A stretch of DNA of 37,679 bases from Mycobacterium sp. E3251 (GCF_001666835.1 NZ_LZJF01000194.1:1-37679), one strand, 5' to 3'. Positions 17,157 to 24,939 are shown, counted from the stretch's first letter. Notes: generated by a model from the letters alone, not told the origin. A program made the numbers and translations.

Positions 17157-18994
17157 CTCACCACCTCCATGAGCAGAAGCGCGCCCCCGACCACCCCGTC
17201 GCGCGAACGAAACGAAGTGCACGTGACGCGCACCCGGGTCGGCCGTCCGCGCCGGTTGACCCCATCGACTTCCGCCTCACCTGAGCCGTCGGCGTCCACG
17301 AAGGCATTGCCGATGAGCGGCCGCACGCTGTCCAACGGCATTCCGATGTCCAAATCGGTCAGCCTGGTTCCTATCGTCTCGTCGGACCGCAGCCCCCACA
17401 GCTCTTCGCAGCCGCGGTTCCACAGGATCACCTTCATCTCGCGGTCCACCACCACCATTCCCATGTGGACCGAGTCGATCAACGAATCCAGGAAGTTTTT
17501 CGACTCGTCCAGTTCGAGGCTGCGTTCCCGCAACATGTCGTTGATGGTGTGCAGCTCGTCGTTCGTGGACTGCAGCTCCTCGTTCATCGTCTCGAGTTCT
17601 TCGTTGGTGGACTGCAGCTCCTCGTTCGTGGTCTCCAGTTCCTCCACGGTGGACTGCAGTTCCTCGTTGGTGGTCTCGAGTTCCTCGTTGGTGGACTGCA
17701 GCTCCTCGTACGCCGCTTCCAGCTGGCGGTTGGTATGCACGACCTTGTCCAGCAGGGCGCGGGTGGCGCTGACGTCGAAGAACACGATCGACACACCGAG
17801 CAGGCCGTTCTCGGCGTCGACGAGCGGATTGACGTGGATTTCAAACCACACCGTCTCGGCGCCCGGCCGCTGCCATTTCACGTCCTGGATTCGCGCTGAC
17901 CGCCGTTCCACCTTGGCCTGTTCCAGGTAGGCGCGTAGCTCTACCGGACGGTAAGACACTTCCAGGTCGCGCAGCAGTCGGCCGATGTCGCGCGCCGAGA
18001 GTCCGAACAGGGTCTCGGCCTGCTGGTTGATCATCGCGACGGTGTCCTCGCCGGTGACCACGATCTGGGCCACCGGACTGGCGCGAAAAGCCAAGTCGCG
18101 CACCGTGGTCAAACCCGTCAGGTCGACGTGGCGTTCGTAGAAGGCCCCGGCGGGGTCGTAGCGCTCCACGCCGGCGTGACTTCCGAGCGCCTTGCGGAAA
18201 ATTCGGTGCTTCAGATTGAGCGGGGTGAACCGGTCGCCGTGGCTGAGCAGCATCTCCGCGTGCCCAAGGAACAGCGTGCCCTGCGGTGCGAGTGCAAAAT
18301 GCAGGCGGCCCAACACGTTTCGCTGCGTCTCGGCGTTGAGGTACATGAGCGTATTGCGGCACACCAGCAGATCGACGCGCGAGATCGGCGCGTCCTTCAC
18401 CAGGTCGTTACGGCCGAAGATCACCGCGCGGCGCAGATCTTTGTGAAAAACGTAGCGGCCGTTGACCTGTTCGAAATAGCGCGACAGCAGTTTAGGCGGA
18501 ACCGACTCGACGGCCTTGGCGTCGTAGGACGCGGCGCGCGCCTCGGTCAGTGCGTCCTCGTCGATGTCGGTGGCGTAGATCTTGACCCGTTGCCGGAAGG
18601 CTTCGGCACCCAGGTTTTCGGCCAGCAGCATGGCGAGCGTGTAGGCCTCTTCCCCGGACGCGCAGCCCGCGCTCCACACCCGGATCGGGTCGGCGGGACC
18701 GCGCTCGGCCAGCATCCGCGGAATGACTTCGGAGTTGACGTAGTCCCAGGCCTCCGCGTCGCGGAAGAAGGCGGTGACGTTGATGAGGATGGTGTTGAAG
18801 AGCGCCGCGAATTCGTCGGAACTGGCCTGCAAGAAGTCTAGGTATTCCTCGAAGGAGGTGTAGCCGGCCTGATCCATACGGTGCCGAACGCGGCGCATCA
18901 AGGACGTCCGTTTGTAGCCGGTGAAGTCGAAGCCGCGAGAATCCCGCATGTAGCGCAGCAGGGCTTCGAAAGCCTCGTCAGTCGTTCCGTCCAT
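17153..18994 (-). CDS. CheR-type methyltransferase fused to PAS domains
   Basis: 613 residues. The CheR all-alpha region and SAM domain (1-270) contain INVTAFFRDAEAWDYV, the SAM motif WSAGCASGEEAYTLAM and LLVCRNTLMYLNAETQRNVL. A PAS domain (about 290-400) holds ETLFGLSARDIGRLLRDLEV. A coiled coil with repeated TNEEL units (about 430-495) is followed by a second PAS domain (about 505-613). This is the C-terminal architecture of CheB/CheR/PAS hybrids. CheR methylates receptor glutamates using SAM, and PAS domains sense small ligands, redox state or light. It is the third gene of a leftward set after CheB and STAS/HATPase, with a 55-base gap. No histidine kinase domain follows. Confidence 0.9.
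   Translation of the reverse strand: MDGTTDEAFEALLRYMRDSRGFDFTGYKRTSLMRRVRHRMDQAGYTSFEEYLDFLQASSDEFAALFNTILINVTAFFRDAEAWDYVNSEVIPRMLAERGPADPIRVWSAGCASGEEAYTLAMLLAENLGAEAFRQRVKIYATDIDEDALTEARAASYDAKAVESVPPKLLSRYFEQVNGRYVFHKDLRRAVIFGRNDLVKDAPISRVDLLVCRNTLMYLNAETQRNVLGRLHFALAPQGTLFLGHAEMLLSHGDRFTPLNLKHRIFRKALGSHAGVERYDPAGAFYERHVDLTGLTTVRDLAFRASPVAQIVVTGEDTVAMINQQAETLFGLSARDIGRLLRDLEVSYRPVELRAYLEQAKVERRSARIQDVKWQRPGAETVWFEIHVNPLVDAENGLLGVSIVFFDVSATRALLDKVVHTNRQLEAAYEELQSTNEELETTNEELQSTVEELETTNEELQSTNEELETMNEELQSTNDELHTINDMLRERSLELDESKNFLDSLIDSVHMGMVVVDREMKVILWNRGCEELWGLRSDETIGTRLTDLDIGMPLDSVRPLIGNAFVDADGSGEAEVDGVNRRGRPTRVRVTCTSFRSRDGVVGGALLLMEVVS
17549..17710 (-). repeat. imperfect tandem repeat encoding the TNEEL coiled coil
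   Basis: Units of 21 bases, often alternating as 42, encode ELQSTNEELETTNEELQST-type heptads within the CheR-PAS protein. Such seven-residue repeats form a rigid signalling helix between PAS domains. The DNA repeats are similar enough to allow slippage, which would lengthen or shorten the helix by whole heptads without a frameshift. Confidence 0.8.
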
Positions 18995-19049
18995 CCAAGT
19001 CCCGTCCGCATTCAGCGTCGCCGAAGGACTTGAACATTACTCGCGGCCG

Positions 19050-19808
19050 TCAGAATTGATTCTCGCGACCGACCAGGGCCCAGACCGTCTTGCCCGTCGA
19101 CGTGGGGGTGCTGCCCCAGGTTCGGCACAGTGCGGAAACGATCGCCAGGCCGGACACGACCTCGGCGCCGCGGTCGGCGTCTTCGTGCCGGCTGGGCAGG
19201 CGGTCGCTGCCATCCTCCACCGCGACGGTGACGTCGTCCCGATAGCTTTCAACTATCAGCGTCGGCGCACTGTCGGTGTGGTCGAGGACGCTCTCGATGA
19301 AGACGGTGGCGACCGTGGACGCGACCGGGATCACCTCGAAGTTCTCCCATTCGGTGAGCCAATCCGTGACGAGCGCGCGGGCGAGGCCGAGGCTGGCGGG
19401 TGAGCGCGGCAACTCGGCGCGCGCCCGCCGCCGAACTTGCGTCGACTGGCCGCGGACCGCGTTCAGCGCCGACTCCCGACTGGGGTGGACGGGCACGTAT
19501 CGCGCCGCGCCGCCCGCGATGATCGATCGCCGCATGCGGGGTTCCGCGCAGACGAGCAGGATCGGGACGTCGGGCCAGGTGCTGACATGCCAGCGCGCGC
19601 TCGTGAAAACGGTCCAGGCCGAGGTTGTCGGTACGCAGAGCCGGTTCACGTCGACGATCACCGCCTGCGGCTCGTCGAGCGCGGCCTTGATGACGGTGTC
19701 GCGGACGTGCCGATAGGTGGAGCTGTCCAGCACCCCGTCCACCACGAGGATCGGCACATCCTGGTGTGCCTGGGTGTCGATGCGGATCGCCGGCTCGTAC
19801 TCAGCCAT
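19050..19808 (-). CDS. STAS plus HATPase (RsbW-like) fusion protein
   Basis: 252 residues from ATG 19808. The N-terminal STAS-like domain (about 8-115) holds VPILVVDGVLDSSTYRHVRD. The C-terminal half (about 135-250) follows the anti-sigma kinase pattern, ending SGLAIVSALCRTWGSTPTST then GKTVWAL. The N-box, normally E-x3-N, reads TVFIESVLDH. By alignment on the conserved His, the catalytic Glu is Val169 and the magnesium-binding Asn is Ser173. Kinase activity is therefore doubtful, and it may act by binding only. The start overlaps the CheB stop by 8 bases, so the two are coupled. Related mycobacterial proteins control SigF-type sigma factors; its partner is not known. Confidence 0.8.
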   Translation of the reverse strand: MAEYEPAIRIDTQAHQDVPILVVDGVLDSSTYRHVRDTVIKAALDEPQAVIVDVNRLCVPTTSAWTVFTSARWHVSTWPDVPILLVCAEPRMRRSIIAGGAARYVPVHPSRESALNAVRGQSTQVRRRARAELPRSPASLGLARALVTDWLTEWENFEVIPVASTVATVFIESVLDHTDSAPTLIVESYRDDVTVAVEDGSDRLPSRHEDADRGAEVVSGLAIVSALCRTWGSTPTSTGKTVWALVGRENQF

Positions 19809-20796
19809 TGGGATCACCGCCGCCCGACAATCGGTCACTGAGCACTTTCAGCGCACGCTCGGTTTCTTCGGCGAGGCCGGTGTAGCGCCGGTTGATCAGA
19901 CCAGGGCCCGTTTTCTCCGCCAGTTGCCGCGCCAATCGCGCCTTCTCCTGCAGGCTGCGCAGGGCCACCCACAGCGCGCCCTGGATTTCGTCGTCCCGCG
20001 CGGCAAGCAGCGCGTCGGCCGTCCAAGCGTGACCGACCTGGCAGCGGAAGTTGCGCTCGCTGATGGAAACCAGCGAGCCGTTGCAGTCCGGGCAGGTGTA
20101 TCCCGACGGCGCACCGAGTTCTCTGGTGTCGAGATCGGTCGAGAATCGCGACATCATGGCGATGCAATTCTCGAGCTCCATGCCGGCGTCGCGCTCCATG
20201 TCCGGCTCCTTGATCTCTTGTTGCGACAGCTCTTTCAGCAGTGCGCCGATGTCCGCCGCCGCGGCCTGCCGATCCACGACCCCGGCGTCGCGGGCGTTGG
20301 CCGGCAGCGCGGCGAACAACGCGTCTTCGGCCGACTGGCCGATGGTGGTGCCCCCGCGCGAGCGGATCGCGCCCAGGCCCAGCACACCGTCATCGAGCAC
20401 GCCCGACAGCAGGGCGCCGATGGCGCGCGGGCCGAAAGCCAGCGCGACGGAACGGAACATCGCGTTGATCGCGGGTCGGTGTCCGTTCTCGGTCGGCCCT
20501 TGCGACAGCATCAGGCGGTGGTCGGCAACCAGCAGGTGGCGGTCGGGCGGGGCGACGTAGATGCGCGCCGGTTCGAGGTCGGCACCGTCCTCGGCCGTGA
20601 CGGCCGGCAAGGGGCCGCTGCGATCGACGATGCGGGCCAGGGCGCTTGGCCCGCCGGCGGGGATGTGCAGGGTGACCAGGTACGCGTACGGCAGGTCCGG
20701 CGACAGCCCCGCCGCCAGCCTCGACAGCGCTTCCACTCCCCCCGCGGAGGCGCCGATCGCCACCACGCCGCGCAGGTCGCCATCGTCGCTGTTCAC
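19801..20796 (-). CDS. CheB-type methylesterase with C-terminal zinc-ribbon-like region
   Basis: 331 residues from GTG 20796, which has GAGGGG at a good distance; GTG 20808 and 20805 are alternatives. The CheB triad is Ser17 in AIGASAGGVEAL, His44 in VTLHIPAGG and Asp136 in SGVLDDGVLG. After residue 200 a second region carries CPDCNGSLVSISERNFRCQ and then VGH, a CxxC-x14-CxxxH pattern likely to bind zinc. A helical tail follows (ALRSLQEKARLARQLAEKTG). No receiver domain is present. It is first in an operon with the STAS/HATPase and CheR-PAS genes. A methylesterase and a methyltransferase in one transcript imply a reversible protein-methylation circuit; the methylated target is not visible. 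Confidence 0.87.
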   Translation of the reverse strand: MNSDDGDLRGVVAIGASAGGVEALSRLAAGLSPDLPYAYLVTLHIPAGGPSALARIVDRSGPLPAVTAEDGADLEPARIYVAPPDRHLLVADHRLMLSQGPTENGHRPAINAMFRSVALAFGPRAIGALLSGVLDDGVLGLGAIRSRGGTTIGQSAEDALFAALPANARDAGVVDRQAAAADIGALLKELSQQEIKEPDMERDAGMELENCIAMMSRFSTDLDTRELGAPSGYTCPDCNGSLVSISERNFRCQVGHAWTADALLAARDDEIQGALWVALRSLQEKARLARQLAEKTGPGLINRRYTGLAEETERALKVLSDRLSGGGDPNG

Positions 20797-20815
20797 CGTA
20801 ATCACCACCCCTCGA

Positions 20816-20840
20816 CTACCCGCGTCAATGCTAGATAACC
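20816..20840 (-). promoter_or_regulatory. possible SigF-type promoter for the CheB operon
   Basis: The minus strand reads GGTTA, 14 bases, GGGTAG. The -10 element is good, but the spacer is one base short of the usual 15-17, so this is a weaker candidate. Transcription would begin at about 20808-20810, almost at the first in-frame GTG codons. That raises the possibility of a leaderless mRNA starting at GTG 20808. Confidence 0.35.
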
Positions 20841-20875
20841 CACTTGACCACGGATAGTTCTCGCACGAAGACATG

Positions 20876-20902
20876 GGTTTTCACCCGGGCCCGGGCGGGC
20901 AT
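20876..20902 (+). promoter_or_regulatory. SigF-type promoter for the Rho_N-type gene
   Basis: GGTTT at 20876-20880, a 16-base spacer and GGGCAT at 20897-20902 match the SigF pattern with one difference in the -10 element. The GTG start at 20951 lies about 40 bases beyond the predicted transcription start, with AGGAGG in between. Confidence 0.5.
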
Positions 20903-20950
20903 TCTGACCAGGACGTCAGGGATGTCTCATCGTGAACAGGAGGATGAACC

Positions 20951-21208
20951 GTGCCGAATTCGTCGATCAAGAACGAGAAGTTGTACCAGGACCTGCGCAA
21001 GCAGGGTGACTCCAAGGAAAAGGCGGCCCGGATCTCCAATGCGGCAGCCGCGCGGGGCAAGTCCTCCGTCGGGCGCAAGGGCGGCAAATCGGGGTCCTAT
21101 CAGGACTGGACCGTTCCGCAACTCAAGAAGCGCGCGAAAGAGCTTGGCATCTCCGGGTATTCAAGTCTGACGAAGGACAAGCTGGTCGCCAAACTGCGGA
21201 ATCACTGA
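20951..21208 (+). CDS. small basic protein with Rho_N/SAP-like C-terminus
   Basis: 85 residues, strongly basic (many Lys and Arg). The N-terminal half reads KNEKLYQDLRKQGDSKEKAA and is followed by a Gly/Ser/Lys-rich linker. The C-terminal DWTVPQLKKRAKELGISGYS and SLTKDKLVAKL form the helix-extended-loop-helix seen in Rho N-terminal and SAP domains, which bind nucleic acid. The GTG start has a strong AGGAGG site. A SigF-type promoter upstream points to stress induction. Similar small actinobacterial proteins are annotated as Rho termination factor N-terminal domain proteins; a role in nucleic-acid binding during stress is inference. Its 3' end overlaps the nucleotidyltransferase end by 7 bases, in convergent orientation. 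Confidence 0.82.
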   Translation: MPNSSIKNEKLYQDLRKQGDSKEKAARISNAAAARGKSSVGRKGGKSGSYQDWTVPQLKKRAKELGISGYSSLTKDKLVAKLRNH

Positions 21209-21768
21209 TCCGTGAGGCCGAGCCGGCCGACCAACACCAGGAACGCGACCGCGTAATCGTTGTCGGCGGTGCAGGCCCTGATTCGATCCCAGTCCAGCCG
21301 TTCGCGGACCGCGCGCACGGCCGGCAGCAACTTGGCGAAGTCGCAATGATGCTCACCCAGGGCACGCAGTTGCTGGATCAGCACCATCGTGGGCGGCAGC
21401 ACGGGCATCCTGATCGCCAGCACGTCGTGCTGCTCCGCGCAGTCCAGTACTGAGGGCTCCACCCGCACGCCGTTGACGCGGTGCAGCACGTCGACGACCG
21501 TTTCGCCGGTGCGCGCCTTGAACAGCCAATCCTCCGGGGGCCGCTCGACGGCGAACCCGGCATCGGTCAGCGTGGCCACGGCGTCGTCGACGTCGGCCTC
21601 GGCCACCACCAGGTCCACGTCGTGCGTGGGTTCGGGCGCACCGTATGCCCACAGCGCGTAGCTGCCGGCCAATGCGAACCGAGGGCCGTTCTCCTTGAGC
21701 GCCGATGCCGCGCCGCGTAGCGCGTCCCGCAACTGCGTGTTGGACGCGTGGGGCTCGGTAGGTGCCAT
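21202..21768 (-). CDS. nucleotidyltransferase-fold protein
   Basis: 188 residues from ATG 21768. The minimal nucleotidyltransferase signature is seen at 34-52: AGSYALWAYGAPEPTHDVDL. The Gly-Ser pair and the acidic Asp50/Asp52 are the expected metal ligands. A third carboxylate may be Asp in ETVVDVLH near residue 90. Such proteins transfer nucleotides to proteins, RNA or antibiotics, and many act as toxins or resistance enzymes. No partner antitoxin-like gene is adjacent, so I do not call a toxin-antitoxin system. A good SigF-type site lies just upstream. Confidence 0.75.
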   Translation of the reverse strand: MAPTEPHASNTQLRDALRGAASALKENGPRFALAGSYALWAYGAPEPTHDVDLVVAEADVDDAVATLTDAGFAVERPPEDWLFKARTGETVVDVLHRVNGVRVEPSVLDCAEQHDVLAIRMPVLPPTMVLIQQLRALGEHHCDFAKLLPAVRAVRERLDWDRIRACTADNDYAVAFLVLVGRLGLTDQ

Positions 21769-21780
21769 GGTGCATAGGTC

Positions 21781-21806
21781 ATACCCCGCTGGCGGCGGGC
21801 GCAACC
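21781..21806 (-). promoter_or_regulatory. SigF-type promoter for the nucleotidyltransferase gene
   Basis: The minus strand reads GGTTG, 15 bases, GGGTAT. The -10 element is perfect and the -35 differs in one base. Transcription would start about 6 bases before the ATG at 21768, so the mRNA would have almost no leader. Confidence 0.5.
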
Positions 21807-21838
21807 TGCGCGGACACGACACCAGAGTTGGTAAGCCC

Positions 21839-21865
21839 GTTTAACTTGCGGCCATTTGGGCAAGT
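21839..21865 (+). promoter_or_regulatory. promoter/operator of the GT2-ACAD-PIG-L operon
   Basis: GTTT at 21839-21842, 15 bases, then GGGCAA at 21858-21863 resembles a SigF promoter with one or two changes in the -10 element. Overlapping it is an inverted repeat: ACTTGC at 21844-21849 and GCAAGT at 21860-21865, ten bases apart, with an inner CC/GG pair. This could be a repressor site covering the promoter. The GTG start at 21875 is only 9 bases beyond it and lacks a clear ribosome binding site, compatible with a very short leader. Confidence 0.4.
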
Positions 21866-21874
21866 CTTGATGTT

Positions 21875-22597
21875 GTGTCAACCGCTTGGCTCCGCGCCTA
21901 TGATGCCGCCGCCGTCGTGGTTCCTGCCCACAATGAGCGCGAGAAGCTGCCGACCTGCCTACGCGCGGTGCTCACCGCCGCGCTGTGCGCCCCCGTCCAG
22001 GTCACCATCGTCGTCGTGCTCGACGACTGCGATGACGGCAGCGACGAGTTGGCCGGCGAGTATGGGCCCGACGTGCATTTCATCAGCGTCGACGCGCACA
22101 ACGTCGGAACCGCCCGGGCGGTCGGTTTCGGCTACGCGCGATCACTGTTGGGGGACGCTCGGTGCTGGTATGCCACCACCGATGCCGATAGCCGGGTTGA
22201 GCCCGGCTGGCTGGTGCATCAGCTGGAGGTTGGCGCCGACATGGTCCTGGGCGTGGTACGGGTCACCGACTGGCGCCAGCACGGTGCTGACGTCGTCGAC
22301 CGTTATCTACAGTCCTACCAGGGTAATCCGATAAACGGCGACGGGGATCACGAGCACATTCACGGCGCGAACATGGGTTTCAGCGCGCGCGCGTACTGGC
22401 GGGTCGGTGGCTTTCGCGTTCTCGCCTCCGGCGAGGATGTCGACCTGGTCGAGCGCTTCGAGGCCGCCGGCCACCGCATCCACCGCGACACCGAACTTTC
22501 CGTCATCACGTCGGCACGAACCCAGGCTCGGGCGCCACACGGGTTTGCTCACCACCTCAGGCAACTGGGGAGATCGGCGGCGGGTGATTGCGCGTGA
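21875..22597 (+). CDS. GT2-type glycosyltransferase
   Basis: 240 residues with a GT-A fold. VVVPAHNEREKLPTCLRAVL forms the nucleotide-sugar site at about 14-33. VVVLDDCDDGSDELA follows, then the metal-binding DxD is D103-A-D105 in ATTDADSRVEPGWL. The acceptor-side motif is HGANMGFSARAYWRVGGF followed by ASGEDVDL, where GED is the usual catalytic-base region. There is no membrane helix, so the enzyme is cytosolic or peripheral. It opens a five-gene operon and overlaps the next gene by 4 bases (GTGA). Its relatives catalyse transfer of single sugars; donor and acceptor are unknown. The operon context suggests an amino-sugar product. Confidence 0.85.
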   Translation: MSTAWLRAYDAAAVVVPAHNEREKLPTCLRAVLTAALCAPVQVTIVVVLDDCDDGSDELAGEYGPDVHFISVDAHNVGTARAVGFGYARSLLGDARCWYATTDADSRVEPGWLVHQLEVGADMVLGVVRVTDWRQHGADVVDRYLQSYQGNPINGDGDHEHIHGANMGFSARAYWRVGGFRVLASGEDVDLVERFEAAGHRIHRDTELSVITSARTQARAPHGFAHHLRQLGRSAAGDCA

Positions 22598-23535
22598 CGG
22601 CGGGATTGGTCATGCACTGGCTGGAGTCGGGACGACTCGAGCTGCCTCTGCCCGCCTCCGGGCGCACCGCCGAACGCTGGCAACGTCTGGCGTCGCTGGC
22701 CGAGGAGAACATCGTGGCGGCCCGCGTCGCCGAAGCACACGTGGACGCCGTCGCGATACTTCACGAATTGGGCGGTAAGCCACCGGAATCCGGCCAGCTG
22801 TGGGGCGTTTGGGCGGCCGAGGCGCCGGACGCGGTGCTGACGGCCACCGATGTCAAGGGAGCGTTCACTCTGACGGGCACGAAGGTCTGGTGCTCGGGTG
22901 CCGGGTTTTGCACTCACGCGCTGGTGACAGCCCGGCTCGAAGACGGAAGACGAGGGCTCTTCGCCGTGCAGGTGACCGACCCGAGCGTCAAGCCGTTGCC
23001 CAGCACCTGGTGGAACGCCGGGATGGCGGGCAGCGACACCCGGCCGGTGCAGTTCACCAATACTCATGCCGTCGCCGTGGGCGATCCCGGTGATTATCTG
23101 ACCAGGCCGGGCTTCTGGCACGGCGCCATTGGGGTGGCCGCCTGTTGGCTTGGGGGCGCACGCCGGGTGGCAGATCCCCTATATCGTTGCGCCCGAAGCG
23201 AATCCGCGGACGCCTACTCGTTAGCTCACCTCGGCGCCGTGGACGCCGCGCTGGCCGCCAGCGACGCGATCCTGGCCGCGGCGGCAGCACAGGTCGACTC
23301 CGACCCGTTCGACCGGACCGGGACCGCGCAACTGCTGGCCCGCCGCGTCCGCACGGTCGTGGAACACGCGGTCGACGAAGCCATCACCCGCACCGGCCGC
23401 GCGCTGGGGCCGGGTCCACTTTGCCAGGATGGACGGCACGCCCAGCGGGTCGCCGACCTGAGCATCTACATCCGGCAAAGCCACGCCGAGCGCGATCTCG
23501 CCGAGCTCGGGCAGCTCGCTGGCCGCCAGCACTGA
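22594..23535 (+). CDS. short acyl-CoA dehydrogenase-like protein
   Basis: 313 residues from GTG 22594, about 70 shorter than normal acyl-CoA dehydrogenases. The middle beta domain is recognisable: FTLTGTKVWCSGAGFCTHAL, like the flavin-contacting KxWCSGA segment. A helical C-terminus follows, with RQSHAERDLAELGQLAG. The N-terminal helical domain is abbreviated, and I cannot place the catalytic Glu with confidence. It may therefore be an FAD-dependent oxidase of a sugar or acyl intermediate, or a non-catalytic relative. It overlaps the GT2 stop by 4 bases and is followed by the deacetylase after 7 bases. Similar short proteins beside GT2, PIG-L and NodS-like genes occur in other bacteria. Confidence 0.75.
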   Translation: MTAGLVMHWLESGRLELPLPASGRTAERWQRLASLAEENIVAARVAEAHVDAVAILHELGGKPPESGQLWGVWAAEAPDAVLTATDVKGAFTLTGTKVWCSGAGFCTHALVTARLEDGRRGLFAVQVTDPSVKPLPSTWWNAGMAGSDTRPVQFTNTHAVAVGDPGDYLTRPGFWHGAIGVAACWLGGARRVADPLYRCARSESADAYSLAHLGAVDAALAASDAILAAAAAQVDSDPFDRTGTAQLLARRVRTVVEHAVDEAITRTGRALGPGPLCQDGRHAQRVADLSIYIRQSHAERDLAELGQLAGRQH

Positions 23536-23542
23536 GGTCGCC

Positions 23543-24316
23543 GTGAGAACCGCGCCGACAAGTAACAGTGCCCGGTTCGCGGCCAAGCCGCTGACCTACG
23601 GCGGCACTCCGGCGCCGTTGTGGCTGGCCGCTTTTGAGCGTGCCCCCCTGCCGGCACTGGATCCGGCGGGACTCCAGCGCCTGATCGTCGTCGCGCCCCA
23701 CCCGGACGACGAGACCCTCGGCCTGGGCGCGACGATCGCCCAGCTGGTCGCGGCCGGCACCGACGTCCAGGTGGTGTCGGTCAGCGACGGCGGTGCCGCC
23801 CAGCCCGGAACGACCGTGTCCGGCCGGATTCGGCTGTCGACGACTCGCCGATACGAAATGCGCAGGGCCACAAATATTTTAGGGGTTCCACCCCCGATGC
23901 GGCTGGGGTTGCCCGACGGCGAGCTGGCCCGCCACGAGGAACGGCTCACCGGGGCCCTCGTAGAAATCCTGCGGACCGCGGGGCCCGGCACCTGGTGCGC
24001 CGCCACCTGGCGCGGCGACGGGCATCCCGACCACGAAGCCGTAGGACGCGCGGCCGCGGCGGCGTGCGAATGCGCCGGCATCGCGCTACTGGAATACCCG
24101 GTCTGGATGTGGCACTGGGCCACCCCGGCCGACCCCGTGGTCCCGTGGGACCGCGCCCGCTCGGTCCCCGCCCCCGGCTGGGCAGTGAATCTCAAACGCC
24201 AAGCCGTGCAATGCTATCGGAGCCAATTTCGGCCCGGCCGCGGCGGAACCACGCCCGTATTGCCGCCGTTCGTTCTGCAGCGACTGCTCACAGTGGGAGA
24301 GGTGATCTTCCAGTGA
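23543..24316 (+). CDS. PIG-L (LmbE-like) N-acetylglucosaminyl deacetylase family protein
   Basis: 257 residues. The zinc-binding motif is APHPDDETLG (HPDDE at 53-57), with the second metal-site segment GDGHPDHEAVGRAA at about 158-171. Both match the PIG-L/MshB family. These zinc enzymes remove N-acetyl groups from GlcNAc-containing glycolipids or glycosides, for example in mycothiol and GPI synthesis. The gene starts at GTG 23543, 7 bases after the ACAD-like stop, and overlaps the methyltransferase by 4 bases (GTGA). It is not MshB by context. The natural partner is probably the product of the adjacent glycosyltransferase. Confidence 0.88.
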   Translation: MRTAPTSNSARFAAKPLTYGGTPAPLWLAAFERAPLPALDPAGLQRLIVVAPHPDDETLGLGATIAQLVAAGTDVQVVSVSDGGAAQPGTTVSGRIRLSTTRRYEMRRATNILGVPPPMRLGLPDGELARHEERLTGALVEILRTAGPGTWCAATWRGDGHPDHEAVGRAAAAACECAGIALLEYPVWMWHWATPADPVVPWDRARSVPAPGWAVNLKRQAVQCYRSQFRPGRGGTTPVLPPFVLQRLLTVGEVIFQ

Positions 24317-24939
24317 CAACGCGGTTGCCCGATGCCTACTTCGACCGGATGTACGCGGGCGCCGACGATCCCTGGCAGCTCTCGACGAGATGGTACGAGC
24401 AACGCAAATACGCCATCACCCTCGCGCTGTTGCCCACCCGCCGGTACCGGCACGCTTTCGAACCGGGCTGCTCGATCGGCACTCTCACCGCGGAGTTGAC
24501 GCGGCGCTGCGACCACGTGACGGCGGTGGATGTGGCCGATGCGGCGCTCCGCGGAGCGGACGCCCGGCTGCGCAGGGCCGGCTGTCGTGACCGGGTGACG
24601 CTGACCCGGTCGTCCTTAGACGCGACATGGCCGGACGGACCCTTTGACCTGCTGGTCCTCAGCGAGGTCGCCTACTACCTGCAGGCCGAGGCGCTGGCTG
24701 GGGTGCTGCGTCGCGAATGCCCCCGGCTGCAGCGGGGCGCGACAATCGTTGCCGCGCACTGGCGGCACGACGTGGCCGATTACCCGCTGACCGGCGACGC
24801 GGCGCACGACATCATCGCGCGTACGCCCCGGCTGCGATCTGTGGGCCGTTACGAGGACCGCGACGTCATCGTCGAGGCATACGACACCGGAGACGGACGG
24901 TCGGTGGCGGCCCGCGAAGGTGTGCCCGGGGCGCGCTGA
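24313..24939 (+). CDS. NodS-like SAM-dependent methyltransferase
   Basis: 208 residues from GTG 24313. The N-terminal DPWQLSTRWYEQRKYAITLA and the SAM motif AFEPGCSIGTLTAELTRRCD are the hallmarks of the NodS family. FDLLVLSEVAYYLQ comes later in the fold. NodS of rhizobia N-methylates the free amino group left after deacetylation of a chitooligosaccharide. Lying immediately after a PIG-L deacetylase, this protein may likewise N-methylate a newly exposed amino sugar. That parallel is inference; the acceptor is unknown. The last 20 residues (GDGRSVAAREGVPGAR) are outside the domain. Confidence 0.85.
   Translation: MTTRLPDAYFDRMYAGADDPWQLSTRWYEQRKYAITLALLPTRRYRHAFEPGCSIGTLTAELTRRCDHVTAVDVADAALRGADARLRRAGCRDRVTLTRSSLDATWPDGPFDLLVLSEVAYYLQAEALAGVLRRECPRLQRGATIVAAHWRHDVADYPLTGDAAHDIIARTPRLRSVGRYEDRDVIVEAYDTGDGRSVAAREGVPGAR

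Noticed and set aside
21202..21768. Toxin-antitoxin pair formed by the nucleotidyltransferase and the small Rho_N-type protein
   Set aside because: The genes are convergent, not in an operon, and the basic protein is a nucleic-acid-binding type rather than an antitoxin.
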